A stretch of 64,000 nucleotides of DNA, taken from positions 1,984,001 through 2,048,000 of the forward strand of contig CAVPSU010000001.1 in assembly GCA_963708715.1 (NCBI GenBank), given 5' to 3'. Positions 33,194 to 41,757 of this stretch are shown here, one piece after another (within the stretch, counting starts at the first letter, position 1; each line of letters starts with the position of its first letter). This DNA is from DAIOEK01 sp963708715. GTDB taxonomy: Bacteria > Chloroflexota > Anaerolineae > Anaerolineales > Anaerolineaceae. The position numbers and the translations under genes were made by a program. Under the pieces are notes generated by a model. That model did not search any database, was not told the origin of the DNA, and was given only the letters and a program-made list of their open reading frames with translations.

Positions 33194-33784
33194 ATGATAC
33201 AAGCTTCGCCGTATTCATTACTCGAGCCGGATGATCTATCCGGCAATCTATTAAAAACGGTTCAATTCGCAGCTCAAAAACATCGCTCACAGCGCAGGAA
33301 AGACATTAATGCATCCGCCTATATTAATCACCCCATCCAGGTTGCAGTTATCCTCTGGGATCTGGGTGAAATCCGTAACCAGGATGTAATTGTGGCAGCA
33401 CTGCTCCATGATACATTGGAAGACACCGATACAACGATGGGGGAATTGACTCGCTTATTTGGGCAAAAGATCGCGGGTATCGTCCTGGAAGTGACCGATG
33501 ATAAGACCAAGCCAAAACCTGTAAAGAAACAACTTCAAATTGATCATGCGCCTTTTTTATCAACTGAGGCAAAGCTGGTCAAACTGGCAGATAAGATTTG
33601 CAATATTCGCGACGTGGTGGAAGATCCACCTGCAGATTGGTCGGTTTCGCGGCGTACGGAATACTTGGAATGGGCGAGGAAGGTAGTGGACGGTCTTCGT
33701 GGGGCGAATTCAATACTGGAAGACGAATTCGATCGCTTGTACTTTGCAGGTAAACACCTTTTAATTCTAGTAAATGATCTGTAG
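33194..33784 (+). CDS. MESH1-like HD-domain (p)ppGpp hydrolase
   Basis: A 196-aa HD phosphohydrolase resembling the hydrolase half of RelA/SpoT and metazoan MESH1. Metal and catalytic residues: His46 (YINHPIQVA), His72-Asp73 and Glu76-Asp77 in LLHDTLEDTD, and the Asp of LVKLADKICNI. No synthetase, TGS or ACT domain is present. It probably removes the pyrophosphate of (p)ppGpp or the 2'-phosphate of NADPH, as MESH1-type enzymes can do either. It stands alone, 77 bp behind the aminotransferase gene. Confidence 0.88.
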   Translation: MIQASPYSLLEPDDLSGNLLKTVQFAAQKHRSQRRKDINASAYINHPIQVAVILWDLGEIRNQDVIVAALLHDTLEDTDTTMGELTRLFGQKIAGIVLEVTDDKTKPKPVKKQLQIDHAPFLSTEAKLVKLADKICNIRDVVEDPPADWSVSRRTEYLEWARKVVDGLRGANSILEDEFDRLYFAGKHLLILVNDL

Positions 33785-33816
33785 AGAAATGATCCGCAAA
33801 AACCTTTTTATCGGTT

Positions 33817-33845
33817 TTGATATTTGATGATTCCTAACCTATAAT
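33817..33845 (+). promoter_or_regulatory. Promoter of the DUF4332 gene
   Basis: TTGATA (33817-33822), a 17-bp spacer and a consensus TATAAT (33840-33845), 40 bp before the start codon. Confidence 0.75.
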
Positions 33846-33885
33846 GGAAAGGTATAAAACTGTCCAATTTATCAGGAGGAAAAAT

Positions 33886-34290
33886 ATGACGTCGATATTG
33901 GAAGTGGAAGGCATCGGTGAATCCTACACAAAAAAGTTGTTAAAGGTTGAGATCAAGACAATTGAGAAATTGCTGGCAGAAGGCGCCACCCCAAAAGGAA
34001 GAAAAGGGATCGCGGAAAAAACGGGCATCGCAGAGAGCCTGGTATTGGAATGGGTTAACCATGTTGACCTCTTCCGGATCAAGGGCGTGGCAAGCGAATA
34101 TTCCGATCTGCTGGAAGAAGCGGGTGTGGATACCGTTGTCGAACTGGCAAACCGAAATCCGGCGAACCTGTTCAAGATGTTGGAAGAGACGAATAAGAAA
34201 AAAGAACTGGTCAGGAAGCTTCCGACCGAAGCCCAGGTAAAAAATTGGGTAGAACAGGCAAAGAAACTACCAAGGGTTGTCAGCTATTAG
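33886..34290 (+). CDS. DUF4332 helix-hairpin-helix protein
   Basis: A 134-aa protein composed of two helix-hairpin-helix modules: ILEVEGIGESYTKKLLKVEI (about 4-23) and LFRIKGVASEYSDLLEEAGV (about 64-83), each with the GIG or GVA hairpin. This matches DUF4332, proteins of unknown role with a fold similar to non-sequence-specific DNA-binding modules. The start is fixed by AGGAGG 6 nt before ATG 33886; the frame is open to 33844, but that lies at the transcription start. It has its own promoter and terminator. Confidence 0.85.
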   Translation: MTSILEVEGIGESYTKKLLKVEIKTIEKLLAEGATPKGRKGIAEKTGIAESLVLEWVNHVDLFRIKGVASEYSDLLEEAGVDTVVELANRNPANLFKMLEETNKKKELVRKLPTEAQVKNWVEQAKKLPRVVSY

Positions 34291-34304
34291 CAGTTATTGA
34301 TCAG

Positions 34305-34328
34305 ACTCTCCGAAAGGGGGAGTTTTTA
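34305..34328 (+). terminator. Terminator of the DUF4332 gene
   Basis: A short stem (ACTCTCC paired with GGGGAGT, one G-T pair) and a T5 run 15 bp after the stop. Confidence 0.75.
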
Positions 34329-34333
34329 TCCTG

Positions 34334-34672
34334 ATGGAAATTAATATGAGTAAAACAGAAAATTACAGCATTCCGTTTTCCCTCGCCGATTCGATTCAAA
34401 TCCAATCAGATGCGGTTGTAAGCAAAACCATGATCAATAAACCGACTGGAACTGTAACTCTATTCGGTTTTGATGAAGGTCAATCGCTTTCGGAACATGC
34501 CGCCCCTTATGATGCTCTCGTTATCCTGCTGGAAGGCGAAGCCGACATCAGCATTTCTGGTGAATGGTTTCGGGTGATCACCGGGCAATCGCTCCTTCTC
34601 CCGGCAAATAAACCTCATGCATTGAAGGCGGTCACACCCTATAAAATGTTACTCATTATGATCAAAGAATAA
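34334..34672 (+). CDS. Small cupin-domain protein
   Basis: A 112-aa single-domain cupin. The first cupin motif is GQSLSEHAAPYDALVILLEG and the second is LLLPANKPHALKA. Only some metal ligands are conserved (His in SEHAAP and NKPHAL), and the usual HxH is reduced. It has no catalytic signature, so a sensor or small-molecule binder is possible. It starts directly behind a terminator and 29 bp before the CDF-like gene. Start at 34334 or 34346 cannot be separated. Confidence 0.75.
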   Translation: MEINMSKTENYSIPFSLADSIQIQSDAVVSKTMINKPTGTVTLFGFDEGQSLSEHAAPYDALVILLEGEADISISGEWFRVITGQSLLLPANKPHALKAVTPYKMLLIMIKE

Positions 34673-34701
34673 TCCAGTACAGTTGGTTTTATTGGTAGGA
34701 T

Positions 34702-35334
34702 ATGACAGAACAGGAACGAAAACTATACAAGAATGCTCTTGGGCTTGGGATCTTCACCATCGTCGCGAATCTGATCGAGGGTGTGGCATCTACCATCCTC
34801 GGATTCTCAGATGAGACGCTTGCACTCTTCGGATTTGGAATCGATAGCTTCATCGAGGTGATCTCCGCGCTGGGAATTACCTGGATGATACTCCGTATCG
34901 GAAGGGAACCAGAATCCCCCCGAAGCAGCTTTGAAGTAAGGGCTTTACGAATCACAGGTATCAGTTTTTACCTGCTGACAGGGGGATTAATTCTTTCCGT
35001 TATCCTAAATTTAATTAGAGGAACTGGACCTGTCTCAACTTTGTGGGGAACGGTCATTTCTCTTATCTCGCTTTCGGTTATGATCTGGCTGATGAAGCAA
35101 AAACAAAAAGTGGGTCGCGCGTTAAATTCCGCTCCGATCCTGGCAGACGCAAACTGTACCAAGACCTGTATCTATATGTCGGTGGTGTTGCTCGCTTCAA
35201 GTCTGCTCTTCACAGTTACGAAGATACCCTTCCTGGATTCGCTTGGGGCAGTCGGTCTAGCCTACTTTTCCTTTACCGAAGGACGCGAATCGTTTGAAAA
35301 GGCAGCCGGAAAAGTGTGCGACGATTGTGAATGA
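34702..35334 (+). CDS. CDF-like cation transporter
   Basis: A 210-aa membrane protein with about six segments. The second segment reads ALFGFGIDSFIEVIS, a variant of the cation diffusion facilitator site, and a second acidic site is in LADANCTKTCIYMSVV. The C-terminal cytoplasmic metal-binding domain of full CDF proteins is missing; the protein ends in a Cys pair (KVCDDCE). It probably moves a divalent metal out of the cell, but the substrate is unknown. Its stop codon abuts the stop of the convergent gene, together forming TGATCA. Confidence 0.8.
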   Translation: MTEQERKLYKNALGLGIFTIVANLIEGVASTILGFSDETLALFGFGIDSFIEVISALGITWMILRIGREPESPRSSFEVRALRITGISFYLLTGGLILSVILNLIRGTGPVSTLWGTVISLISLSVMIWLMKQKQKVGRALNSAPILADANCTKTCIYMSVVLLASSLLFTVTKIPFLDSLGAVGLAYFSFTEGRESFEKAAGKVCDDCE

Positions 35335-35880
35335 TCAACTTGATTCGAGTAGATCCTTAAGTCGGCTCAGGGCAGCCAACCAGTATTCCCGGATTCGATT
35401 AACTTCCTCCTGGTTTTTCAGCTTACCGTGGTTGATATTGACCTGGGATTTTTCATCCCCCTTTGGATAAAAAGCGACATCCACCGAGGTCTTGTTTTCC
35501 AACCATATTATACGCAGGGATCGTTCCAAGGTTGCTTTCTTAATTTGAATTTCCCGATCACCGAACCATTTATTGCGAATCGCTTCATCGATCCAGGCAT
35601 TATAGACCACTGAGATCGGGCGAGAAATCATCTTACTGGCGCTTCCCTGATAACCGTCTGTCTTTTGGTATTTTTCGCGTAATCCTCGTGCCTGCTCATA
35701 ACCGACTGTCACCATCTGGCACCACCAGTCGGGGACAGCATGCTTTTCAACCAAATTGGCGACAATTTCTTTATGGGTCATATCTTTCGCGCCAGCATCA
35801 TCCAGGATCTCGAGCCACTCCGTCCAATCATGTCCGGTTTTTGATTTTACAGCATCGTCACTCACATTATTCAATTGCAT
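35335..35880 (-). CDS. DUF4287 plus AHSA1-like (SRPBCC) protein
   Basis: A 181-aa two-part protein. The N-terminal 65 residues (KTGHDWTEWLEILDDAGAKD, HAVPDWWCQMVTVGYEQARG) match DUF4287. The remainder (SRPISVVYNAWIDEAIRNKW and RIIWLENKTSVDVAFYPKGD) looks like an SRPBCC/Aha1 ligand-binding fold. The fusion is common in soil and aquatic bacteria; ligand and role are unknown. A clear AGGAGG ribosome site lies 5 nt upstream of the ATG. Confidence 0.8.
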   Translation of the reverse strand: MQLNNVSDDAVKSKTGHDWTEWLEILDDAGAKDMTHKEIVANLVEKHAVPDWWCQMVTVGYEQARGLREKYQKTDGYQGSASKMISRPISVVYNAWIDEAIRNKWFGDREIQIKKATLERSLRIIWLENKTSVDVAFYPKGDEKSQVNINHGKLKNQEEVNRIREYWLAALSRLKDLLESS

Positions 35881-35884
35881 TCAA

Positions 35885-36001
35885 TCCTCCTGGTCGATAG
35901 CTGGAACACGAAATAATAATTCGTGGATGATCTTAATCAGTATCCGCTTTTTTCGGCTCCGCATCAAACTCACCGTAGAAGAATTGCTTCCTCGGCATTA
36001 A
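35885..36001 (-). pseudogene. Frameshifted remnant of the 3' end of a yjbQ gene
   Basis: The minus strand encodes KQFFYGEFDAEPKK and then, after a one-base shift, KKRILIKIIHE. This matches the end of the intact YjbQ at 40679-41098 (EQIFYGEFDGG, KKRVLVKIIGE). Over about 65 bp the two DNA stretches are nearly identical, with one inserted base in the remnant. The rest of the gene is gone; 36002-36249, up to the insertion sequence, shows nothing recognisable. Confidence 0.75.
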
Positions 36002-36249
36002 ATCACTCCTGTCGCTGCCAGTTACCAAAAGAAATGCGACCTAACCCTTACCACATACTCGGCGGGTAGGATTGTTTCTTAAGCCTGTTAGAACGGTATC
36101 CAGAGATGGTTTCTTTGATCAGGGTAGATGTCCAGTTCTATCAATGACTCTCCGAAAGACCAACCATGATGCGGTTATCTGCTCTGAAACCACTATGTTA
36201 ATTGATTCTGGAGGAATTTGACGATTTTCTAGGTCCCAGCATTTTGTCC

Positions 36250-36266
36250 CGATGGTGTTGTGCCAC
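36250..36266. repeat. Left 17-bp target-site duplication
   Basis: CGATGGTGTTGTGCCAC, identical to 37654-37670 and immediately outside the aligned insertion sequence ends. Confidence 0.85.
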
Positions 36267-37653
36267 TGTCAAGGCAATTTAGAAATGTCCTAAACCTGGC
36301 TAAATAGAAAGGTCCTAATCATCTAGAGAGAGAAGAGGGGAGTTATTCAGTTTTCTGCCATAAGCTCGCCAAGGGTGGTTGACAGGGGGGATGTAAACCT
36401 CGTGATCAATAGATTTTGTAGAGACGATCTTGGGTCTTTTAGGTTGTATCTGAACGACTTTCAGGGAGAGAGACTGGTGATTCAGGAAGGCAGAAACAGC
36501 GCCGGAATCATCTTGCAAGATCAGGACCTCGCGGCCAGTGAGATGTTTGGGAGGACGGGTAGTGATGATCTGGTAAATAACATGATCGAACTGGATCTGG
36601 AGGTCTTTTGAAATGATACGGAAATCATGAACAGAGAAGAGGAACTCAAGGTCGATGGAGGGGTTCAGGGGAAGATGGGCATCACCAGTTGAACGGGGAA
36701 GAACAGCAAATTTGTGGTTATAGGATTGAATGAAATCAGAAAGATAGACATTTGCTTCCTGATAGGAACAGATGGAACGTAACCGCAGTTCCTTGACAAG
36801 GCGATCCTGAAAGGTCTGATTAGCACGTTCCACCCGACCTTTAGCCTGAGGTGAATTGGCACAGATGAGCTCGATACCCAGGGAAGTGAGGGCACGATTG
36901 AATTGAGTAATGGCCTCCTTGTGGAGACTGGTCTTCGAATTAACCCGGAAAACACTGAATTTGTCGCTGTAAAAAGCCACTGGCAGACCTACAGAGCGGA
37001 AATAGGACTTGCATAGCCTGGCGTAGGCAAAGAAGCTCTCATGCCCGACAAATTGGGCTGCCAGGATTTCGCTGGTGGCATCGTCCACGAACAGCAACAG
37101 GCAGGCTTTTGGACCTCGTTTTTCCAACCAGGCATGGTAGGAGCCATCTATCTGTACCAATTCCCCACGCCGGAAACGGCGCTCCCTTTGTGGATGGGCT
37201 TTTTTCCTTTTGATCTTGGGATGATGGATCCCCTCTTCGATCATGATCTGACGCAGTGTCTCTTTGCAGACTACAATCCCTTTGTATTCTTCCAGTTTCT
37301 CCTTCATCAGGGTAGGACCAAAATCATGGTAGATAGGATTCCGGATGAACTCTTGGATGTCCTGTTGCTTCCTTTCATCGAGTTTCCGGTTTCCGGGCTT
37401 CCCGCGATGTCCGGATACCAGGCCTGTAGCTCCTCGTTTCAGGTATTTGGATATCAACCGCCTGATGTGCCTTTCACTGATCCCCAGTTTTCTTGCTCCC
37501 TCTCTCTGCGTTATCCGCTTGTCTAGCGCCTGTTCTATGATCGTTTTTCGTATCAGCTCTTCTTCCGTCATTGTGATTGTCCATTTCATGGTTTTGTCCT
37601 CATTAGGACATTTTAATTTAGCCAGAATAGGACTCTATCATTTAGCCACTACA
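36267..37653. mobile_element. Complete insertion sequence, 1,387 bp, IS1202/ISNCY-like
   Basis: Ends are set by aligning the inverted repeats (36267-36319 and 37602-37653, both starting TGT) and by identical 17-bp direct repeats directly outside. Each terminal repeat carries two copies of a TGGCTAAAT...GTCCTA unit, likely transposase sites. It holds one intact DDE transposase gene. Both the transposase style and a target duplication of 15-17 bp fit the IS1202/ISNCY group with long duplications, from memory of that family. The insertion looks recent, since repeats and frame are undamaged. Confidence 0.88.
36315..37589 (-). CDS. DDE transposase of the insertion sequence
   Basis: A 424-aa transposase with an N-terminal helix-turn-helix (ITQREGARKLGISERHIRRL, about 26-45) and an rve integrase core. 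Catalytic residues are Asp148 (ELVQIDGSYH), Asp209 (VAFYSDKFSVF) and Glu254 (KGRVERANQTF). The C-terminal region (HLTGREVLILQDDSGAVSAF) is typical of ISNCY-type transposases. The open reading frame is intact, with no frameshift. The gene ends inside the left terminal inverted repeat. A second possible start is the ATG six codons in. Confidence 0.93.
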   Translation of the reverse strand: MKWTITMTEEELIRKTIIEQALDKRITQREGARKLGISERHIRRLISKYLKRGATGLVSGHRGKPGNRKLDERKQQDIQEFIRNPIYHDFGPTLMKEKLEEYKGIVVCKETLRQIMIEEGIHHPKIKRKKAHPQRERRFRRGELVQIDGSYHAWLEKRGPKACLLLFVDDATSEILAAQFVGHESFFAYARLCKSYFRSVGLPVAFYSDKFSVFRVNSKTSLHKEAITQFNRALTSLGIELICANSPQAKGRVERANQTFQDRLVKELRLRSICSYQEANVYLSDFIQSYNHKFAVLPRSTGDAHLPLNPSIDLEFLFSVHDFRIISKDLQIQFDHVIYQIITTRPPKHLTGREVLILQDDSGAVSAFLNHQSLSLKVVQIQPKRPKIVSTKSIDHEVYIPPVNHPWRAYGRKLNNSPLLSLDD

Positions 37654-37670
37654 CGATGGTGTTGTGCCAC
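37654..37670. repeat. Right 17-bp target-site duplication
   Basis: Identical to 36250-36266; the following base (T) also matches the first base of the element. Confidence 0.85.
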
Positions 37671-37981
37671 TTGATACAACTCAAGAGGGTGGATACAATA
37701 CCCTTCTGCAATTCTTTTGTTACTGATTCTTGATGGAACAATATCTGGTGGATCGTCCCTGGGTATTTTCTTTTACAAAACGAAGTAAGAATATGTGAAA
37801 ATGATGGTTGACTCATTCTTCCAGGCCAAAAGATCTTTTGCCTTTAACAACCGAATTGGAACGGACTCGAGGATGGATAAGAATATATAATTCCATAAGA
37901 GATGAATGAAAAAGCTGAAACAAATCATCGATACAACTAATTCTGTTCACTAAACCACTTATCCAAGTGAGGTATGTAAAA
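37671..37981. other. Intergenic stretch before pyrB with a 14-bp palindrome
   Basis: No gene is supported in these 311 bp. The only structure seen is the perfect palindrome CAAAAGATCTTTTG at 37827-37840. No PyrR-type leader or attenuator could be recognised. Confidence 0.5.
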
Positions 37982-38917
37982 ATGCCAACATTACTTAAAG
38001 GCAAAGATATCCTGGATGTGAAAGACCTCAAGCTGGAAAATATCAGCCTGATCCTTGAAACGGCGGCTCGTTATGAATCGATCATGAACCTGGGTGGATG
38101 TCTGACAAATATGGCAGGTAAGGTGCTAGCCACATTATTTTTTGAACCGTCCACCCAAACTCGCCTGACTTTTGAGACCGCCATGCTCAAACTGGGTGGT
38201 CACGTGGTGTCCGTTACCGATGCGAAGACATCCAATTCGGTTGTTAAAGGCGAAAGGTTGTTCGACACGGGTAAAATGCTCAATGGGTATGCCAATGTCG
38301 CCGTCATCCGTCACATGGACGAAGGGAGCGCCAAAGAACTGGCTGATGGAGCCGGCATACCGGTTATCAATGGTGGGGATGGTGCCGGACAGCATCCGAC
38401 CCAGGCTCTAATGGATCTGTTCACAATTCAGAAAGAGAGAGGTCGCCTAAATAATCTGACGATCACATTGGCAGGCGATTTGAAAAATGGACGAACCGTC
38501 CATTCGCTTTCCTGGCTGTTGGGGAAGTATGGACCCCGGTTTTACTTTGTCTCACCGCCCGAATTGAAGATGCCGTCGGAGCTCACACAGGCTTTGCAAA
38601 ATGATGGTATCGATGTTTTCGAGGGCACAAATTTGGAGGAAGCTGCCGAAAAAAGTGATGTATTATATATGACCCGTGTTCAGAAGGAACGCTTTACCGA
38701 CGAAAAAGAATATGAGCGTCTGAAGTCCGTTTATGCGGTCAATACTAAATTTCTTCGGATAGCGAAAAAGGGCATAACGATCATGCATCCTCTCCCACGA
38801 TTGGATGAAATTGCCCGCGATGTAGACGAGTATGAAGGCGCAGCTTATTTCCGCCAGGCTGCAAATGGTGTACCGATACGCATGGCGATCATTGCATTAG
38901 TAACTGGAAACGAATAA
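37982..38917 (+). CDS. pyrB: Aspartate carbamoyltransferase, catalytic chain
   Basis: A 311-aa transcarbamylase that condenses carbamoyl phosphate with aspartate in pyrimidine synthesis. Carbamoyl-phosphate loop FEPSTQTRLTFE (about 48-59, with Gln where STRTR is usual), the SVVKGE loop, GQHPTQALMDL and MHPLPRLDEI are present. The aspartate-side GDLKNGRTVHSL identifies it as ATCase, not ornithine carbamoyltransferase. No pyrI regulatory chain or other pyr gene is adjacent. The start is placed at MPTLLKGKDIL; the GTG-like upstream extension to 37967 is not needed. Confidence 0.93.
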   Translation: MPTLLKGKDILDVKDLKLENISLILETAARYESIMNLGGCLTNMAGKVLATLFFEPSTQTRLTFETAMLKLGGHVVSVTDAKTSNSVVKGERLFDTGKMLNGYANVAVIRHMDEGSAKELADGAGIPVINGGDGAGQHPTQALMDLFTIQKERGRLNNLTITLAGDLKNGRTVHSLSWLLGKYGPRFYFVSPPELKMPSELTQALQNDGIDVFEGTNLEEAAEKSDVLYMTRVQKERFTDEKEYERLKSVYAVNTKFLRIAKKGITIMHPLPRLDEIARDVDEYEGAAYFRQAANGVPIRMAIIALVTGNE

Positions 38918-38962
38918 ACCAGCAACGATTTTTCTCCTTATTGGATAAAAAGCGAGGTGTTC

Positions 38963-40558
38963 ATGTTTGATATCATCAATTCTCAATTCGAGCTCGATGC
39001 AAAAACAGTAATTCAAACGAAGAAGATCTATCGCAACTTAACCCCGCCCTTATTATATGAAGAGGTTATTAAACGTGGAGAAGCGCTAACGGCAGAAAAT
39101 GGACCACTGGTGATCTATACCGGCAAGTGTACCGGACGGTCGCCCAACGATAAATTCATTGTCCGAGAGCCAACCAGCGAGGAAAATGTCTGGTGGGGTA
39201 AGAGTAACAAGCCCTTCGATCCGGAAAAATTCGAGCATTTGAAGGCAAGGATATTCGAATATTTCAGCCGCAAAGAGTTATTTGTTCAAGATTGTTATGG
39301 AGGTGCAGATCCGGCTTACCGCTTCCCGGCACGAATCATTACCGATACTGCCTGGGAAAACCTGTTCGCTTACAACATGTTCATTCATGCCGATCCAATA
39401 CCCTCAAAAGAATTCCTCCCTGAATTTACCGTAGTAGTAGCATCGGACTTTGAAGCTGAGCCTGGACTTGATGGGACCAGATCAGATGTGGTCATTGCGA
39501 TCAATCTTGGCCAAAAACTGGCGTTGATCGCTGGAACACGCTATGCCGGTGAGATCAAAAAAACCGTGTTCACTGTTCTGAATTATCTATTTCCTTTGAG
39601 TGGCATCCTGCCCATGCATTGTGCTGCCAATATAGGCGACACCGGTGATACTGCCCTATTCTTTGGATTGAGTGGAACGGGAAAGACGACCCTTTCGGCA
39701 GATCCAAAGCGTCGCTTGATCGGGGATGATGAACATGGATGGAGTGATACCGGGATATTCAATTTTGAAGGCGGTTGTTATGCCAAGGTGATTCGCCTGA
39801 GTGCAACAGAAGAGCCTGAGATATTCAAAATGACTCATAGGTTCGGGACGATCCTGGAGAATGTGGTCATCGATTTCGAAACACGCAAAATAGATCTGGC
39901 CGATGAAACGATCACCGAAAACACACGCGCATCGTATAGACTCAGCCAATTGGATAATTTCGAGCCTACAGGCATGGGGCGCCATCCAAACAATGTGATC
40001 TTTTTAACTGCCGATGCGTTTGGTGTATTGCCCCCCATTTCGCGTCTTACACCAGAACAGGTGATGTATCATTTCCTTTCAGGATACACCGCGAAAGTTG
40101 CCGGGACTGAAAAAGGAGTAAAACAGCCGCAGGCTACCTTTAGCACTTGTTTCGGAGGTCCTTTCATGGTGCACCACCCGATGGTGTACGCCCGCTTGTT
40201 GGGTGAGAAGATCCGTAAGCACCAGGTACAGTGTTGGATGATCAATACCGGTTGGACTGGTGGACCTTATGGGACTGGACAGCGAATGAAGATTGGATTT
40301 ACACGATCTATGATCGATGCTATGTTAAGCGGTGCATTGAAGGATGTATTGTACGAAATTGACCCGGTGTTTGGCTTCATGGTTCCGCAATCTTGCCCGG
40401 GTGTCCCCGCGGAGGTCTTAAATCCACGCACGACTTGGCCAGATTCCTCGGCGTATGACGAACAGGCGAAAAAACTGGCAAGAATGTTCAATGACAATTT
40501 CCAACAGTTTTGCGATGCTGTCCCAGAAGAAGTTCTCAACGCAGGACCTACGGTATAG
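38963..40558 (+). CDS. pckA: Phosphoenolpyruvate carboxykinase (ATP)
   Basis: A 531-aa ATP-type PEPCK, interconverting oxaloacetate and PEP. The kinase-1a loop GLSGTGKTTLSADP (about 235-248), the metal-binding GDDEHGWSD, the substrate loop GKCTGRSPNDKFIV and the lid-region NTGWTGGPYGTGQRMK are all present. GAGGTG precedes ATG 38963. It starts 45 bp after pyrB and may be co-transcribed. With the mutase at 3216 it fits a succinate/propionate and gluconeogenic metabolism. Confidence 0.96.
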   Translation: MFDIINSQFELDAKTVIQTKKIYRNLTPPLLYEEVIKRGEALTAENGPLVIYTGKCTGRSPNDKFIVREPTSEENVWWGKSNKPFDPEKFEHLKARIFEYFSRKELFVQDCYGGADPAYRFPARIITDTAWENLFAYNMFIHADPIPSKEFLPEFTVVVASDFEAEPGLDGTRSDVVIAINLGQKLALIAGTRYAGEIKKTVFTVLNYLFPLSGILPMHCAANIGDTGDTALFFGLSGTGKTTLSADPKRRLIGDDEHGWSDTGIFNFEGGCYAKVIRLSATEEPEIFKMTHRFGTILENVVIDFETRKIDLADETITENTRASYRLSQLDNFEPTGMGRHPNNVIFLTADAFGVLPPISRLTPEQVMYHFLSGYTAKVAGTEKGVKQPQATFSTCFGGPFMVHHPMVYARLLGEKIRKHQVQCWMINTGWTGGPYGTGQRMKIGFTRSMIDAMLSGALKDVLYEIDPVFGFMVPQSCPGVPAEVLNPRTTWPDSSAYDEQAKKLARMFNDNFQQFCDAVPEEVLNAGPTV

Positions 40559-40678
40559 GTTTATTTGCAACAAAGATGCACCCTGGTTCAATTTTAGCGT
40601 TTGGATATTGCCCGCAAGTCCATTTGTAAATATCATGAGGATAAGAATTAATGACCCTATCGCCGGTCAGGTGAGATC

Positions 40679-41098
40679 TCATTCACCAATGATCTTAACC
40701 AGTACCCGCTTCTTGCGCCCCCCATCAAACTCACCATAGAATATTTGCTCCCATGGTCCAAAATCGAGCTTGCCATTCGTGATCGCAACGACCACTTCCC
40801 GGCCCATCACCTGGCGTTTCATGTGAGCATCGGCGTTGTCTTCCCCGGTCCGATTATGGAAATACCCTGAGACTGGTTCATGGGGGGCGAGTTTTTCCAA
40901 CCAGTTGTCGTAATCCTGATGCAAGCCGTGCTCATCATCATTGATGAATACTGAGGCAGTGATATGCATCGAGTTGATCAATGCCAACCCTTCATGTACC
41001 CCGGATTCATTCAGGCACTTATCCACATCGGGAGTGATATTAACAAATCCCCGTCTGGCTGGGATGAGCATCCAAATTTCTTTTCTATAGGTTTTCAT
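40679..41098 (-). CDS. yjbQ: YjbQ/UPF0047 family protein
   Basis: A 139-aa protein with family marks GLALINSMHITASVFIND, HRTGEDNADAHMKRQVMG-like core (NRTGEDNADAHMK) and PWEQIFYGEFDGG. The three conserved His (SMHIT, NADAHM and an HxD partner) suggest a metal site. Some members show thiamine-phosphate synthase activity in genetic tests, but the physiological role is unsettled. It is divergent from the Rrf2 gene. A broken copy of its 3' end lies at 35885-36001. Confidence 0.88.
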   Translation of the reverse strand: MKTYRKEIWMLIPARRGFVNITPDVDKCLNESGVHEGLALINSMHITASVFINDDEHGLHQDYDNWLEKLAPHEPVSGYFHNRTGEDNADAHMKRQVMGREVVVAITNGKLDFGPWEQIFYGEFDGGRKKRVLVKIIGE

Positions 41099-41197
41099 TT
41101 GCCTCCATTATTTCAGCATGGTTGATTAATCTTAACGGAAAAGGTGATTGGAAATCAAGTATGCTACGCGATGAAGGGTTCCAGAGATAATACAAAC

Positions 41198-41225
41198 TTG
41201 ACTCCTCCCATTTTTAGACTATACT
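41198..41225 (+). promoter_or_regulatory. Promoter of the Rrf2 gene
   Basis: TTGACT (41198-41203), 16-bp spacer, TATACT (41220-41225), 30 bp before the start codon. Confidence 0.7.
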
Positions 41226-41255
41226 CCCGATAGGATATATAGCAAAGGTCATGAT

Positions 41256-41660
41256 ATGAAATTAACTACCCGCAGTGAATACGGTCTTCTGGCATTGGTC
41301 TATCTTGCCAGGCACGAATCGGAAGGATTCATTTCCATAGAAACCATCGCAACCGCGCAGGGGATACCACCAAAATTTCTGGAACAACTGGTCCTGGCAC
41401 TGAAACGAGCTCACTTTCTCAGAAGCGCAAAGGGACAGAAGGGGGGATATGAGCTGGCGAAAAAACCAGATCAAATCTCTCTGGCTGAAATCATTCGGCT
41501 ATTTGATGGCGCGCTTGCTCCAACCGAATCGGTGAGTGAAAATTTCTATGAACACACGCCCATAGAAAAGGAAAAAAGGCTTCTTAGTGTGTTCAAAGAT
41601 ATTCGAAATTATATCTCGCACAAGTTGGAAACTACAACCATCGCCGATGTGATGAATTGA
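41256..41660 (+). CDS. Rrf2-family transcriptional regulator without cluster cysteines
   Basis: A 134-aa winged-helix regulator starting MKLTTRSEYGLLALVYLA, with the recognition region GIPPKFLEQLVLALKRAHFL and the wing SAKGQKGGYELAKKP. Cys residues that hold the Fe-S cluster in IscR and NsrR are entirely absent, as in CymR and related members that act through protein or small-molecule binding. It is a single gene with its own promoter and terminator. Targets are unknown; autoregulation and control of the divergent yjbQ gene are possible. Confidence 0.9.
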   Translation: MKLTTRSEYGLLALVYLARHESEGFISIETIATAQGIPPKFLEQLVLALKRAHFLRSAKGQKGGYELAKKPDQISLAEIIRLFDGALAPTESVSENFYEHTPIEKEKRLLSVFKDIRNYISHKLETTTIADVMN

Positions 41661-41716
41661 GCGAACCGATCAATTCGTTGACGGATTAATCGAACTCAAA
41701 TATAAAAACACAAAGA

Positions 41717-41741
41717 GCGCTCTACAGAGAGCACCTTTTTT
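41717..41741 (+). terminator. Terminator of the Rrf2 gene
   Basis: A stem GCGCTCT/AGAGCAC with one mismatch, a 4-nt loop and a T6 run. Confidence 0.75.
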
Positions 41742-41757
41742 GTAAATGCTGAATTGA

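Noticed and set aside
35938..36001. Possible 21-residue small protein with AGGAGTG ribosome site
   Set aside because: Its sequence is the frameshifted end of yjbQ, so it is explained as a remnant.
37041..37526. 161-codon plus-strand ORF inside the insertion sequence
   Set aside because: Antisense shadow of the DDE transposase; no recognisable protein features.
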